From: Sarcocystis neurona | Taxonomy: Eukaryota; Apicomplexa; Conoidasida; Eucoccidiorida; Sarcocystidae | DNA: 64,000 nucleotides | Direction of reading: 5' to 3' | Assembly (NCBI GenBank): GCA_000727475.1 | Contig: KL647289.1 | Coordinates: 506,475-570,474, forward strand | Shown: piece by piece, positions 49,901-63,600 of the stretch | Numbering within the stretch: the stretch's first letter is position 1 | How the letters are laid out: each line of letters opens with the position of its first letter | Notes under the pieces: model-generated | Database searches by the model: none | The model's input: only the letters and a program-made list of their open reading frames with translations | Told to the model about the DNA's origin: nothing | Position numbers and translations under genes: made by a program

Positions 49901-52900
49901 CAATTATCAATTTTGACGCCACACCGGTTGAGCCAGCCTGCGCGATGTGTCTCGGAGAGCGCAGTGAACCAGCACAGTTACACAAGGTTGTTGATGCGGA
50001 CGGTTCTGGCACACGGAACAAGTAAAATGAAGATGCACGCGATGTTGCTATGCCTCGTCCTTGCGTTTTGCCGATGCGTGACATTCATGTGAAGGAATGG
50101 ACAAGGTTTGTCCACAGTGGGTCAACAAGGAGAGATATGGTCTGTAGCCACTGAAGCCAATTAAGTCCCAGGAAGTTAGGCCAGCAGCTGTGCAGTTCGT
50201 AGTGGCATTCCAGCTGAAGCCAAGCGCGGTCAACGAAGGGAGTTTCCAAAATGTTTGTACTTCTTCGAAAACGTGTGCATACATGCGTATATATACGCAT
50301 CTGCATGTATATGTGTATATGGCTCGTTTGTGCATAGACTGCATCCGTCTATATATCCGTGTGTACACACCGTTCATCCGAGCACCTCAAGATACCCATG
50401 CGCATAGAGGTCGTTGCAGTAGCTGTAGCGGAAGTTTCCACCACTGCAACACTGACCTTTTTGGTACACTTCTTAAAATGTCTTGGCTCGGTCGTCTGAT
50501 CCACAAATATTTGTAGTCCGTTCAAACTGTTAGGCAGGGGGGCAGTACTGGCATTCTTTTGGGAAAGATTGACCTAATGACCAAAACCTTCCTTGACTAC
50601 CCTCATTAGGTCCGCATCTATGACTGCGGAAAGTCCCATACTCCAACTGATATTTTCGTTGGTAAGTCAAGGAGCGTGTGTCCAGCTTGTTTTCGTCGCA
50701 GGGGACATTTATGCTTGTTTTCCAGATCAAAAGAAGGAGCACGAGCCAAACGTGTACGGGGTCAAATGTGATACGAACGCACGTATGTGCAGGTCATTAT
50801 ATACGTATACAAACCGCGAATTTCTGGATCTCTCGCCTTCTGTGTACTTATGTGCACCGGCCAGTCGTGCGTCTGCACACACGGCACGCGGGCAGCTGTA
50901 TGCTTGCAGAATAAGAGTTTGCACATATGTACGAGTTAAATTGCTTCACAACTATAAGCGTTTAGAGTCGTCATCAGTGGGTGTGAGCAATGAAGATGTC
51001 TTCACGCCGTGACTTTCACACTTCGACGACTGGTGAGATGATGTGTTCTTAGTATTCACCTCACAAGAGTGCAACACTGTGGACCTCCCAGCAGAGCTCC
51101 ATGCTTCCGCAGCCTCTTATTCTACATTTGCATATATCAGTTTCAGTCCCATTCAGTAGAAATAACTCAGCCGTAATCTCTTCTACTGCTCTGCTCTTTT
51201 ACGGCTAGCTATCTGGCATAACCGCCATACATGTGGCGGTCATCGACGTGGGTCGCGTTGCATGCAATGCAAACGACAGATGGGAGAGGTCTTTCCAAGA
51301 ATGTCCATTTCCTCTGTTCTTTACAGGAATCACTTCTGTTGTCCACACTCGCGTCAGTTCCCCCCTGCTGTGCGTGGTCCTCGAAAATGCAGTTCTTCCG
51401 TACAGGCGGAATCCCTGCAGCGTGATCTTCCCTTTTCCCGATCCCTTCTTCAGTACCTGACAGCAGTTCCCTCCGTCTTTCATCACTTTTCCGCGTCCAG
51501 TCTGTATCCACTTCACCTCTGAAAGTTCTCTCTTTACGTACAGGAGTTATTCCTCTTTGCGCCTGCCTGAATATTCGTCGTTAAACATACAGTTTTCACC
51601 CTTGTAGAGCCCTGCGTCCGCACGTTCTTCTTCGTCAACCCTGAAACCGACTTGTCGCCTCCATACTCACAAGAAAAGTCGTCCATCTCAAGTCGGTTTC
51701 TGTGGCTTTTTGAGATTACGCAGTGTCGCACATTCTCCTACAGAGTCCATTCGAATTCCAGCATCCTTTGTCCTCCCTCCGTCCCCTTCTACCCGCAATT
51801 CCGGTGGACTTGTCATACCCGTATCTCCGTCGTCCGCAGTTCCTCTGTATGCGGCTCACATATTCCGCCCTGCAGATTTCTACACAGTGGACTCCACCTT
51901 AAACCGCGCCACTTCTACGAAAACGACTGCACTTATTTTCGGTCTCGCCCTGTACATAGTCATGCATCTGCGATAGGCGTATCTCTGCTCACAAGTTGAC
52001 TCGCTAGCGTAGCTGTCCGCGGTCTTCTTCTCCGTTCGCCGTCATTTTGCTTCGCGTCGCCTCACCCACGGAAAGCACGTGGTGTATCTGAGACAGGTTC
52101 ACATCTCTGCAGCGTCTGCACTCCTGCAAGAGAAATCGGAATGTCCTTTTCACCCCTTTCCGTCGAGCGAAAATGTTAACCGACTGGAGCTCCGCAATTT
52201 TGCATGAATCTGTGGAGGAATTCGGAAGCCGTGCATATCCCCTTCTTCCGTGTCGTGGTCCAAATTCACCTGACGGTGTGTCAACTGACAACGCAGAAAC
52301 CGGTGTAGCCGTGGATACTTCGTGTGTGTTGCTGGGAAGTTCTCAGTTTTTGTGGCGCTCTTAAAAGATGAGTTCGTCGCCACGCTCCCGGGGTGGCAGC
52401 AACAGCAGCGGAAGGACTGGTTTTCCGGCGCACTCCTCCTCTTTTTCGAAAGACGAATATTTGCTCGCTCTTGGTGTATCATTTACAAGTAGCCGCCGAC
52501 GCACCCGCAAGTGGAGACTGCCGAGCCTGTGTTCTGCCGCTTCGAAGAAAAAAGAAAAGGGCCCTCGAGCACGTGCTTTTCTGGAGAGCCGTAGAGTGTT
52601 GTGGTCTTCTGCTCGTGCAGCACTTTCGAAAGATTTACGTGACTGTCTGACATGAGAATGCCCCGCGAAAGCAACGGGAGAAGACGGCCAACCGTGGAAA
52701 CTTCGCTTTTTTTACATTTAGATGAATATGAGTCGTTCCTTCGCGCATCCACACATCGCACATCACTCGCATTCTTGTAGAATTGACTCATCACTCCTCC
52801 GCATCGCTTTGTCACGGGGCTCCCGCTATAATAGAGTTCATTCCGTACGTGTCGCCCGTCTCTCTGTCTATCTGCCCACATGTGTATGTCTCTATTTGCC

Positions 52901-53580
52901 TAATATACGGAGATTTTCCAGTCCACACTTGTTGTGTGCATTACCCAATATAAATCCACTCCCGTTGCGTGTGTATCTAAGTAAACGTGGACATTTTTGC
53001 TCTCCTGTCACTGGGGCGTAGACGAGGAAGTCATTCGCAGTGCGCCGCCTCCACGGCATACTTATATCTCCCTATTCGTCTGAGCACTTCACATCTGTGC
53101 AGCGGTACGTTTCTCTGCCCATATATATGTTGGTGTCTATACGGATAAGATCAGGGCAGAAACTCTGGTGGTGGTGGTTTTTAGGAACCGCACTTCTTCC
53201 CCGCATTGTGTGAAGGAAGGGGACAACACGCCAGCATGTCTGTCTGAGACGTAAAGCAGGCCAAACTTCTGTGTGTAGAGGAGACGGTGGATAAACCTGC
53301 GACATTCGTTGAAGAGACCCATGAAAGAAAGGGAGTCCGTGCCTGGTGGATGTGTGGGTGAAACATACGAAGAAGAAGACCTGCTGTGCACTTCTCCAGA
53401 CCACGTATGTGTGCGTGAGAAGGGACCTCCCTGCAGCAGCACATATCTGCGTATGTCAACAGAAGATACATCGGTACACACTTGCACCCCCCCATTCTAT
53501 ATGCGGCCCGTAGACACACACGCATCCATATATACGGGAACGATTTTTGCAGAGGCGGAAAAGAGATCAAAAACCCCCTC
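46920..53580. other. Intergenic unique sequence between divergent genes
   Basis: The first few hundred bases should contain the promoter of the minus-strand thioredoxin-like gene; one GGAGACGG motif lies near 47020. The remainder is microsatellite-poor. Open frames occur on both strands (for example 48541-48888, 48824-49135, 51209-51516 and 52004-52482) but overlap in conflicting frames and match no family I know. It could contain decayed or lineage-specific genes. Confidence 0.5.
48949..49268. repeat. About 42-bp element in three copies, two direct and one inverted
   Basis: Copy A at about 48949-48989 (GTGAAATACACGGGAGAGGT) and copy B at 49093-49134 (ATGAAATACAAGGGAGAGGC) are direct repeats, about 79% identical over 38 aligned bases. 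Copy C at 49223-49268 is inverted. Copies B and C form a potential hairpin with an 88-bp loop. Confidence 0.75.
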
Positions 53581-53784
53581 GAATTTGCGGAGCGCCGGCT
53601 GCGGAGTGCGCGTCGTGCTGCTGTGTGGCCTCCGCCGTGCCAGACGCGGGCGGACTCTTCTTGTACGGGGTGTCTCTTCGTCGTTTCTTCTGCAGCAGAA
53701 ATTTCTTCCCCCCCATCTTCCAGTTCTCTGCTCTCGAATTTCGAACTTTTTTCATCTCGCCGTGTCGCTCACTGCAAACCCTCC

Positions 53785-54617
53785 CGTCTCCCGGGTTTGT
53801 CCCACCTGCGTCCTCCGTCTCCTCTGCGCGCGTCTCTGCTGCGTGTCCCTCCCCGAGCTCTCCACACACGTATTCGTAAAAAAAACGCCCCCGCGAAAGA
53901 GACGTGTCTGCTGGCCTCCCCGTCTCCGTCTCCGTGCGTGTGTGTGCGTCGTCTCCGTGTCTCCGTGTGTTTCGGGGGGCGTCTTGGTGGCGTCTCCGTT
54001 GCTGCGTGCGTGTCTCCTGTCTGGCCGGCCGGAGGTCAGGGGGCCGGGAAGTTTCGAGGAGGGAGGAAGTGACGGAGGAAAATCTTCTCGCATGTGCCTG
54101 TGCGTTTCTCGTGATTTATCGGAGCAAAAAAAGAAATTGCACCAAAACTCGTTTTCAACCCGTCTATACAGTACGTATATATATGTGTGTAGGACTCTGC
54201 GCAATATATGCCATATGTATGGATGTGTTATTTTCTTGGATTCACATATATAAATGAGTAGACCTCGACGTGGGTAGACACGGAGATGTCCAATTTATAA
54301 TTCTGTAAGTGTAAGCCCTTCTAGGGAGACGCTACTGTTGCTGCTGCTGGTGGCGCCGTGGCCCGGGGAATACTTCCCAGCGCTGCGTGTGTCTCCGTTT
54401 GTATTTCTCCCCTCGTTTTCCCCCCGTTTCGGGCATTTTTTTCGTCCGCCTCTTTTTTTCTCGATATCCTTCCAGCCGTCTCCTCTCTGACGTTGGACGC
54501 TTTTTCGCTATTCTCTTCGTCTCCCGTCTCCCCGTCTCCCGAGCGCGCCCGCCCGCGCGTTGTTCGCTTTGCTGCCTTTGCTGCCCGTCTCCGTGGCTTC
54601 CGCGTCTCTTCTTCGCC
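53785..54617 (+). promoter_or_regulatory. SBDS leader or promoter with clustered CGTCTC motifs
   Basis: CGTCTC (complement GAGACG) occurs 13 times on the plus strand: 53785, 53816, 53831, 53921, 53927, 53950, 53991, 54477, 54518, 54525, 54533, 54586 and 54603. The reverse form GAGACG also appears near 53899 and 54330. The last copy ends ten bases before the SBDS ATG. The A/T-GAGACG element is known from Toxoplasma promoters; most copies here have G before the GAGACG core. A regulatory role is inference, and the motif also occurs in SBDS introns. Confidence 0.5.
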
Positions 54618-57600
54618 ATGGCAGCTCTCAAGCAGCCCATTTCGCAGGTCCGCTTCACCAATGTGGCGATTGTTCGCCTAAAAAAAGGAGGACATCGATT
54701 CGAAGTTGCTTGCTACAGGAACAAAGCCCTCGGCTGGCGAGCAGGTGAGAGTCTCGGCTGCCGAGCCGCCGAGTCTTCCCCGTCCTATCTGTTCGTTAGT
54801 CGTCTCCCTTTTCGCCCGCTGCTTCGTCTTCCCATCCCCCCTTTTGTGCGTGCTGTCCTTATCGATCCGGCGTCTTGTTGGTTTCCTGCGGCTTCGTCTT
54901 CTTCTCCCTTTTCGCTGCTCCTCCCTGCTGCCCTTCCTGTCCCTGTCGCGCGCAGTGTGCTGCTGTTGCTGCTGCGCCCCCACCACCACCCACCCCGTTG
55001 TTATCGCCCGGCGCGACGAACCCACGGGCAATTGTTCTTCTCTTTTCTTCTTATCATTCGTCTCACTCTACATACATGTGCAGCTATTTCTTTCATAAAT
55101 GAATATATTCATATATGTATGTACACATTATGCGTCACTCCGTGTCCTGTGTGTGCGCATGCATACATAGATTAGAAACACATACGTTTGTCTCTGATAT
55201 GTACGTCATATCAAGACTCTTTACCAAAATATATATATGTATATGTATGTAGATAGACATATATGATCAACACTCCATGTATATATATGTGTTGCACACA
55301 GACACAGACACACACACACTGTATAGATAGACAGATATATGATACACACCACACATATATATATTTGTAGATCTAAATACCATTTTATACGCTTGTATGT
55401 ATACACGTATATTTGTGTATGGTGAGAATTTATCTGTAGTATATGTAGAGTTTTTATCACGTGGATTAACAAACATATATGTATGGATAGATGGGTATCG
55501 CTATAAATACTGTACCTCTATATCTGATGTGTATATATATAAGTATATATGTGAATAGATATAGATGACAGAAATCCTTTCTTCCGTGTATATATGCATA
55601 TTTGTGTGTGTGTGTGTGTCTGTTTATATCAGGTTGCTTTACAGGCGTAGATGAGTAGAATAAATGTGTGCCGTAGTCGCCGGTCGAACGAATACATTTC
55701 CCCCAGATATGTTTTTCTCTGCAACGAATACTTGTGAAAGAACTTTTCTTGCAAATCTCCCTACCGATATGTTGAAACCCGGTCTGCCTTTGTCTCTCTG
55801 TCCCGCCGTCTCCCTTCTCGGATCTGTTCTCCAGTCTATGCGTAGACCCACCGGTATTTTTTGTCTGCTGCATATCTGTGTGTACGGTCCTTTCGTCGTG
55901 TCCTTCTACATATCTGTACACACGTACATGCATGCCCTCGGGTATATAGTCACACGTCGTGTATCTGCAGACAAAGAGACTGCGGCAGCACAACAGCTGT
56001 TCCAGCGGAAAATACGAAACGCATGCAAATCCAGGAGCAGCAGCTCTGGCCTGCTCATTTCTGCGGGGCTGCTGCTGTGTGGCCGGCATTACGCCTGCTG
56101 CTGTTGACCTCCTTCATCTTCGCGTTGCGTCTCTGCCGCGTCTCAACACATCACCGCCGCAGCAGCAGAAGACGGACGGATGTTCACGCCAGCAGCGGCT
56201 CCACATGGCGACGTTCCCTCGTATATTCGCCGTCGTCAAAAACAGTTCTCTCTTTGTTCCGGACGTGCACAAACGTCTAAACTGATATAAATGTCCATTC
56301 TACTTTCTTCACATATATATATAGGTGTGTGCGTCTCTCCGTCTATATATGTATGTGGGGGGAAAGTGGTATCTACAAACACCTACATGTATATACGCGC
56401 ATGTGTATATATAGCTGTAAAGACATATGTACACATATATATACCTACCTTTACACACACATATATATACATGGGTATAATAGTGGCTATATTTATGTAC
56501 ACGTAAACATCCATCATGTGTATGTGTATGTACATACGTATATATATTTACATCTGACGATGAGTATGTGTGTTTGTGTAGGGGCGAAGACGAGAGTGCG
56601 ACGAGCTGCTCGCGTTGTTTTGCTGTTTTTGTTTTTCAGGAAGCGAAGACGATTTAATGGAAGTAGGGGATACCCCGTCGCGCTGCGCGTGGCTCTTGTC
56701 CGCGAGTTTTATTATTCAGAAGGAAAACGTCGCACACACTGCCGTCTGCCTTGTGGCCTTCCGTCTCCCCCTCGACATCTTCACACGTGTCTCCGTCTCC
56801 GTGTGTGTCTAGACATGTGTGTCTACATGTCTACACATATAGACACATATCTGTTTTTGCGCGCTGCTGTCCCTCTCCCTGTCCACATATATGTATCTGT
56901 TCGTATTTCTGAATATCTACGCATACGTCTATATTTCTGTATAACCGTACACCTTTCTGTCTGCTTGCATCCTATCCATATGCGAATATAGTATACGTGT
57001 GTCTACTTTCTTCTGCAGATACCCCTGCATGTATATATGTATGTGTGTATGTGTCTTCGGATGACTGCCCTTCCGTCTCTCTTCTTCTGCCTGTCTTCCT
57101 GTCTCTCCGCGGTCTTTCACTTCTCTCCATGTATATTTTACATATATTCGTATATCTGCTCATTTCTGTAGAGTTACGCATGCATCTGGGGGTGTCTATA
57201 TATATATATTCGTATATCTACTCATGTGTGTAGAGTTACGTATGCATGTGGGGGTGTTTATATATATAAATATATATATACATATATATGTATATCTGCA
57301 CATGTTTGTAGAGTTACGTATGCATGCGGGGGTGTTTGCAGGTGTGCGCTCTCCTGTTTCTGCTGTCTGTCTGCGTGTGTCTCCGTCTCCAGGCCTTCCT
57401 ACGTATCGATGCCGAAGCAACGTAATTTTCCATTCTCGAGTTCTCTTCCTCGGTGACTTTTTTGTGACTCTATACACGGTGGCGCACAAATATATGCACA
57501 TGTGTGTGTGGGGGGTTTTATCTATGTATCCATATGCATATATATGTGTATCTATTTATGTGCGTCCTTCTGCACACATGTCTGTGTATATACTGTTACT

Positions 57601-60600
57601 TCCCCTCTATACACGAAGGCGAACAAATACATATGTGCGTGTATATGTATATTGTTATATAGACAAAACTGTACGTGTCTACTTTACTGTGTATCTGTAT
57701 ACATATATGTGTATGTCTATATACGTGCTTGGGTCTGCTGGTTGGTATGCGTGCATCTGTGTGTGTGGCTGTCCTCTTCTCTCTCTATCTCTTTGGTTTT
57801 CATTTGTTGTATATGTATTCTATTTATCTACAATAAGATATACCTACATATATGTTTATATTTGTTTGTGTATATGTGAATATATACATGCGCTTGTTTT
57901 ATACACGTCAATACAAATGCTTGTGTATGTATGTATGTGTCTCTCGCTCTGTGTGTTTGTATGAGGTGATTCTGTAGCCCTATCTATCAATGGCTTTATC
58001 AATAGATAGATTTCTTTTATATCTACGTGAATATATCCACGTTCACTCAATTTGTATATAATCATACAAAGACTATTCATACAAGAAAAGTACAAACTTG
58101 GAGATGCAAAAGGCAAAAAGACACAAACAGAGAGACACCTCCACCTCCACCTCCACACACACACATTACATTCTTCATATTGAGGCAAACGCACGCGTAT
58201 ATTATTGATTCATATTCCAAGTATATATCAATATGTATACTTCTTATAATTCGACAATCCATCCATCCATCTATATATATATATATTTATAGGTATATAT
58301 ATAACAACCTACGCGTATATATGTATGCATGTATGTATGTGTATGTGTGTATGTATACTTGAATACTAGCGTACTACTAGTGTACATATGTACATATATA
58401 TAGATTGATACATATGTATGTATCTATTCTCTCGTGTATATGTATGTAGTTGAGTTTCTTGACAAATAGAGAGACAGATAGATGTGGGCAGGTAGATAGA
58501 TATGCAACGATGTACGTATATATATATGTGTATTTCCACGTTATCGTATACGCAAAAGCCAACACATATAGATATGTATTGACGTAGAGAGCGATGCTTT
58601 TTCTCCTACATATGAATACATTGCTGGATAACATTGTACTGTCTTTATTGACGTATGTATATATACATGTGCACGCACATATATATGTATGTACATGAAT
58701 ATGGTGTTCCTATTATAGGTGTGTGTGTGTGTGTGTGTGTTTCTGTGTATATGGCCACACAGGCAGAAGGACAGTTCTATCTGTTCCTTTCCTCTATTCT
58801 ATACATATATACATATTCATATTTGTGTGGCCTTCTGCTGCGTATCGGTGTATATATGCGTGGCTGCTTCATAAGGCAGGAGAGGTGGGAGACGCCCCCC
58901 GACTCGGAGGGAGACGGGGAGACACCCGCGTCGCGACGGGGGGGGGGGGGACCGCAGCAGAGTCGCTGGGGACGTTTTTTCTGCAAATGTTTTGTCTTTC
59001 CGAGCTGCAGCTGCTGCTTCGGTGCTTCGCGTTCCGGTCCGCTCTTCGTCCCCTCCCCACGTCTTCATTTGGGGGGCCTCCTCTCCTCCTCTCCTCGTCT
59101 TGTTGCGTCTCCTCTTCGCGCTGTCTCCGCGGCGCTTCCTTCCCGCGACGTACTCGGTGTCGACTACTATTATGCTTGAGAAGCTTTCCCCGGATGCTTC
59201 TCTTCAAGAAACGCGACTTTCTGCTTTCTTTTCTCCCCCCTTTTTGGGCGTCTGTGACTGACTTGCGGTCCACACACACACACACCTGTCACGCGCACAA
59301 GCAACGCAGCAGCAGGGGAACCCCACACCTTCTTGTTGCTGCGCCTCTTTTCTTTCCCATTAAATTGCTGTTTGCGCTTCTTCAGCTATATATATGTGTG
59401 TATGTGCTTGTGCGTATGTGGTGATGGGCGTATACATATGTTGTATACCTACACGTGTGTATTTTTTGTGGTTTTCTTGGTGGGACGTTTTGCTTCGTCT
59501 TCCTGCTGTTGAGAAGTGAGTGAGTGACGTCCCCGAGTGTTTGCGATTCTGTCCTCCTTTTCTGTCCTTCCTCGTCTTCAGACGGCCCTCTTTTTTTCTC
59601 CCCGCCTTCCTTTCGCTCTCTGGTTGTCTGTGTCCCTTCTGCACTTCGCCCGCGGACGCAAGTAATAACTTCTTTGCTGCCGGTGCTGCTGCGCCTGCCG
59701 TGCCTGCCGCTGCTGCTGTTGCTGTGCCAGGTGCTGCAAACCGTCGCCGTTTTTCAGAACGTGTCAAAAGGAGAAGTGGCACGTCGTGACACGCTGCTTG
59801 AAGTTTTTGGCACTGCTGATGCCCATGTTATCTGCCGCACTATTTTAGAAAAAGGTGACTTTCTTTGCTGCTCGCGCTCTCCCCCCTCCCCCACCACTTC
59901 GTCAGTTCTCCTTTTCTTTCTCGTTTCCCTCCGTTTCCTCTTCTTCTCGGCGTCTTTATCTTCGCTATCTCTCGTCTCTTGAGAAGTCTCTACCGAACAA
60001 CTGTCCTTCTACCCCACACACATACGTACACGCACAAACGCGCGCGCATGCGCAAGGCGTACACAAACCGCAACAACTTCTTTCTCTCCTTTTCCTTTCT
60101 CTTCTCTTCCTTTCTCTTCTTCTGCTTTATCACTTTCAATCCTCACTTTTTCCGTAAGTGCCTGCATGCAGCAGCAGGGGCGTCGGGTGGGGTGCTGCGC
60201 CTATAGAGAGGACAGAGACCTACATACAGGAGTGCCCAGAAAGATAAAGAAGAGAGGGGAAAGGAGAAAAGGAAGAAACAAAAACAAAGATGAAGTCCAA
60301 GGCCCACGTGTGTGTGTGTGTGTGAGGGAGAAATTTCGTATGTGAGTCCGTCACCTGCGCTGCGCTGCTCCTCAGCCGTTGCATGCCGGCGACGCGCAGG
60401 GTGGAAGTGATATGGAAAGAGAAGAAAGAAGGGGGAAGTGAAGTCTGCTCCGTCTGGGAATTTGACATGAAGTAGAAGAGGGAAGGAGAAGAAGAAATTC
60501 GCCGCTAAAAGAAAAGCGAGCAGAGAAAAAGCCGGTCCCCCACATCGTGGAGCCCACATTGAGACTGCCGCGCGCCCAAGAAAGAAAAGAAGAAGTAGAA

Positions 60601-63600
60601 AAAGAGAAGAAGTAGAAAAAAGAAGAAGTGGAAAAGAAGGGGAAGTGGAGAAAAAGAAGAAGTAGAAGAGAAGAAGAAGACGAATAATAACGAAAAGAAG
60701 TCGGGATGCCGTCGGTACTCCACGCGTGTGCATGCACCCCGTCAACCACAACACGCACCTGCATTTCTCCCGCCTTTTCTTCTTTTCCTTTTTAATCTTG
60801 TTGCGTGTCTCCCCGTCTCCGTGTGTGAATTCTCTCCCCGTCTCCCTCTTCCTGTCTCAGTCTTTGTCTCCGTGTGTGTGTGTCTGCTGTCGCTGTGTCT
60901 CCGTCTCTCTACATACGCAGACACGTGTGTCCCGACGTTTTCTCCGCGCCAGAGACGCGCGACAGACAAAACAGCAAAAAAGTCGGAAAGAAACCGGGGG
61001 GGGGGGGGGGAAGGCGCCGTACATACACCCGCCTCCTCTCATCAAAGAATTGAGGCGGGTGTGTAGATATACAGAGAGAGAAATCAGAAGAAAGAGAGAG
61101 GCCGTCTCGGTGTGTCATATTCAAATAGCTGCACATATATATAGAGAGAGATAGCCAAAGAGAGAAAAGAAGAGAAAAACAGAGAGGTGTCCTCCGGATA
61201 TATATCTAGAATATATGTTTATACATGTAAATATATATATGTATAGAGGCACAGAGAGAGATAGGTCATCTTGGTCTACATATATATATGTGTTATATAT
61301 ACAGAGACAGCGAGAAAGGGGGCGAGAAGCTGCGCGTATATATATATATATTCGGTCTTCGCCTCAACGTGTCCTTTCTCTATATAAACACTCTTTCTCC
61401 GTATATATGTATATACGTATGCATGTATATGTATGTATGTATATATATATGTATATGTATGTATATATGTATGTATATATGTATGTATATGTATGTATAT
61501 ATGTATGTATATGTATGTATATATGTATGTATATGTATGTATATGTATGTATATATGTATGTATATATGTATGTATATGTATGTATATGTATGTATATGT
61601 ATGTATATGTATGTATACGTATATGTATGTACATGTGTATGTGTGTATATGTGCGTATAGGTGTATATGGAAAATTTGATTTGGGGCACTGCACATAGAT
61701 GGGGATGCTTTCGTGAAGCACAGACAAATATTTTCCTCTTCATATACATATATATGTATCTGCATATGCTTTGCTAATGTATGTATATATGTGTATGTTT
61801 GTATACGTGTGTATGGATATCTGTTCGTATGTATCTGTATATACATAGATATATGTGCGTATGGAGCTACGTATATGTATATAAATATACGTATGCATGT
61901 ATATATATATGTATATTCGTATACATTGATGCATGTGTATGTTTCTGTATGTGTGTATATGTGTGTGTGTTCTCGTGTTTGTAGAAGTTTTTGACCGATG
62001 TAAAGAAAGGAAGATAGAAAGAATTCATTCAGCGAGGTGAAGTCTGCGTGTGTGTATGTGTGTGTATGATACTGGCCAAAGTTGCACATATATTTATATT
62101 TGTATATATCTCTGAACGTCCTTTCTCTCCCTTCATATGTATATAAGTATTTTGTATCTCTTTGAACATTCTCTGTCTCTCTTTCTGTCTATATATATTC
62201 ACGTGTGTATCTCTATGAATTTGCTTCCCAGATTTGTACATATATTTGTATATCGGTGAACGCTCAGCGTGTATATCTCGTAAACTGTACCATTCCTCCC
62301 CGCGACGAAACTGCATGCGTACAAGTGGAAGTGAGCTCAAACGGATACGCAGGTGCGGCCACGCGTCTGTTGCTGCCGCTCGTTTTCTTCTCTCGCATTG
62401 CTCTTCCTGCTGCCTCTCTTGCTGCTGCTGCTGCCGCCTCTCCTGCTGCTGCTGCTGCCTCTCTTGCTGCTGCTGCTTCTTCTCTTGCTGCTGCTTCTTC
62501 TCTTGCTGCTGCTTCTTCTCTTGCTGCTGCTTCTTCTCTTGCTGCTGCTTCTTCTCTTGCTGCTGCTGCTTCTCTTGCTGTTACTGCTGGGAGGTGAGGA
62601 CGGGGCTTGCGGCTGCTGCTGCTGTTTGGACATTTTCCTGCGACGTCGTTTGTGTGTGTCGTGCCCCCTTGTTTGTTTGCCGAAGGAGAGCTGCAAGTTT
62701 CTGAGGAAGAGAGAGAAGTGGCCCTGGCAGCAGCGCTGCAGGAGGTTATCTCTTACGTCGTGGAACGAACGGTGAACCGGCAAACGGGGCTGCCGCTGAC
62801 GCGAACTGCCGCTGCTGCTGCTCTCAAAAGTGTGGGGTTTAGTACGCGTTTCGGACTCGCTGCGAAGCCCCAGGCGCTTCGGGCGATCGATTTGCTGCAG
62901 CAGAAATTGGGCGACGATATTATCGCCCGCAAGGGCATGCGCCTCAAAGTCACGCTGCAACAGCAGCAGCGGCAGAAACCCGCGCAACAGCAGCAGCAGC
63001 AAACCGAGCAGCAGGAGCAGCAGCAGAAACCTGATCAGCAGCAGCGTCAGGAAACCAAGCAGCAGGAGCAGCAGCAGGGCCGGGAGGACGAGGAAGAGGA
63101 GAAGGAGAGCAGCAGGAGGAGGAAGAAACCGCAGCAAGAGAAGAAGAGGCAGGAGCAGCAGGAGCAGGAGAGCACGAAGAAGCAGCAGCCGCAACGTAAG
63201 GAGAGGGAGGTGGAAGACGAGGAGATAGCGGGGACGGATGCGGAAGCGAAGCAGCAGCTGCTGCTGCGTTTTCTCACGCAGAAGTGTGGGGCCGTTATCG
63301 AACATGAGAGCAGAGAAGCAGCAGCAGCCGTCCCGCGGCCAAACGTGGGAATAGGGAGGAAAACTAGCCAAAACAAAGGAACAGAGGAAGACGAAGAAGA
63401 ATCAAACAGCCTAGAGGGACAGAGGGACGATCCAACAGCAAAGGGAAGAAGAGCAGCAGCAGCCCAGGAATGGAGTCAAAGAACAGCAGGAAAAAGGGAA
63501 ACGGATGCCGCTTCTGCACCGTGCGAAAGTGGCGTGTCTCCGTCTTCTTCGTCGTCTTCGTCGATTTGCTCGTCTTTTTTATATAGCGTCGTGTTTATGT

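Larger units (their letters stand above)
56663..59730 (+). other. SBDS intron 2
   Basis: Donor GGAA|GTAGGG, acceptor TGTTGCTGTGCCAG|GTGCTG. Contents are microsatellites, a 57.2-kb minisatellite, a 13-G run and CT-rich DNA. Minus-strand purine-rich frames near 58870-59285 are unsupported. Confidence 0.8.
59855..62685 (+). other. SBDS intron 3
   Basis: Donor AAAAG|GTGACT, acceptor TTTGTTTGCCGAAG|GAGAG. The acceptor is weak by sequence but gives the exact SBDS frame (Lys-Gly-Glu-Leu-Gln-Val). The intron contains GA-rich DNA (60590-60700), a 15-G run, a large TATG array and an 18-bp CTG/CTT array. Confidence 0.8.

Noticed and set aside
53309..54253. 314-codon plus-strand open frame upstream of SBDS
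   Set aside because: It runs from unique DNA into the CT-rich leader with Cys/Leu/Arg/Val-rich sequence and no domain, and ends in TA-rich DNA. It is better explained by stop-poor CT-rich composition.
61215..62089. Stacked open frames of up to 241 codons on both strands
   Set aside because: They are generated by the TATG array, which has no stop in any frame.
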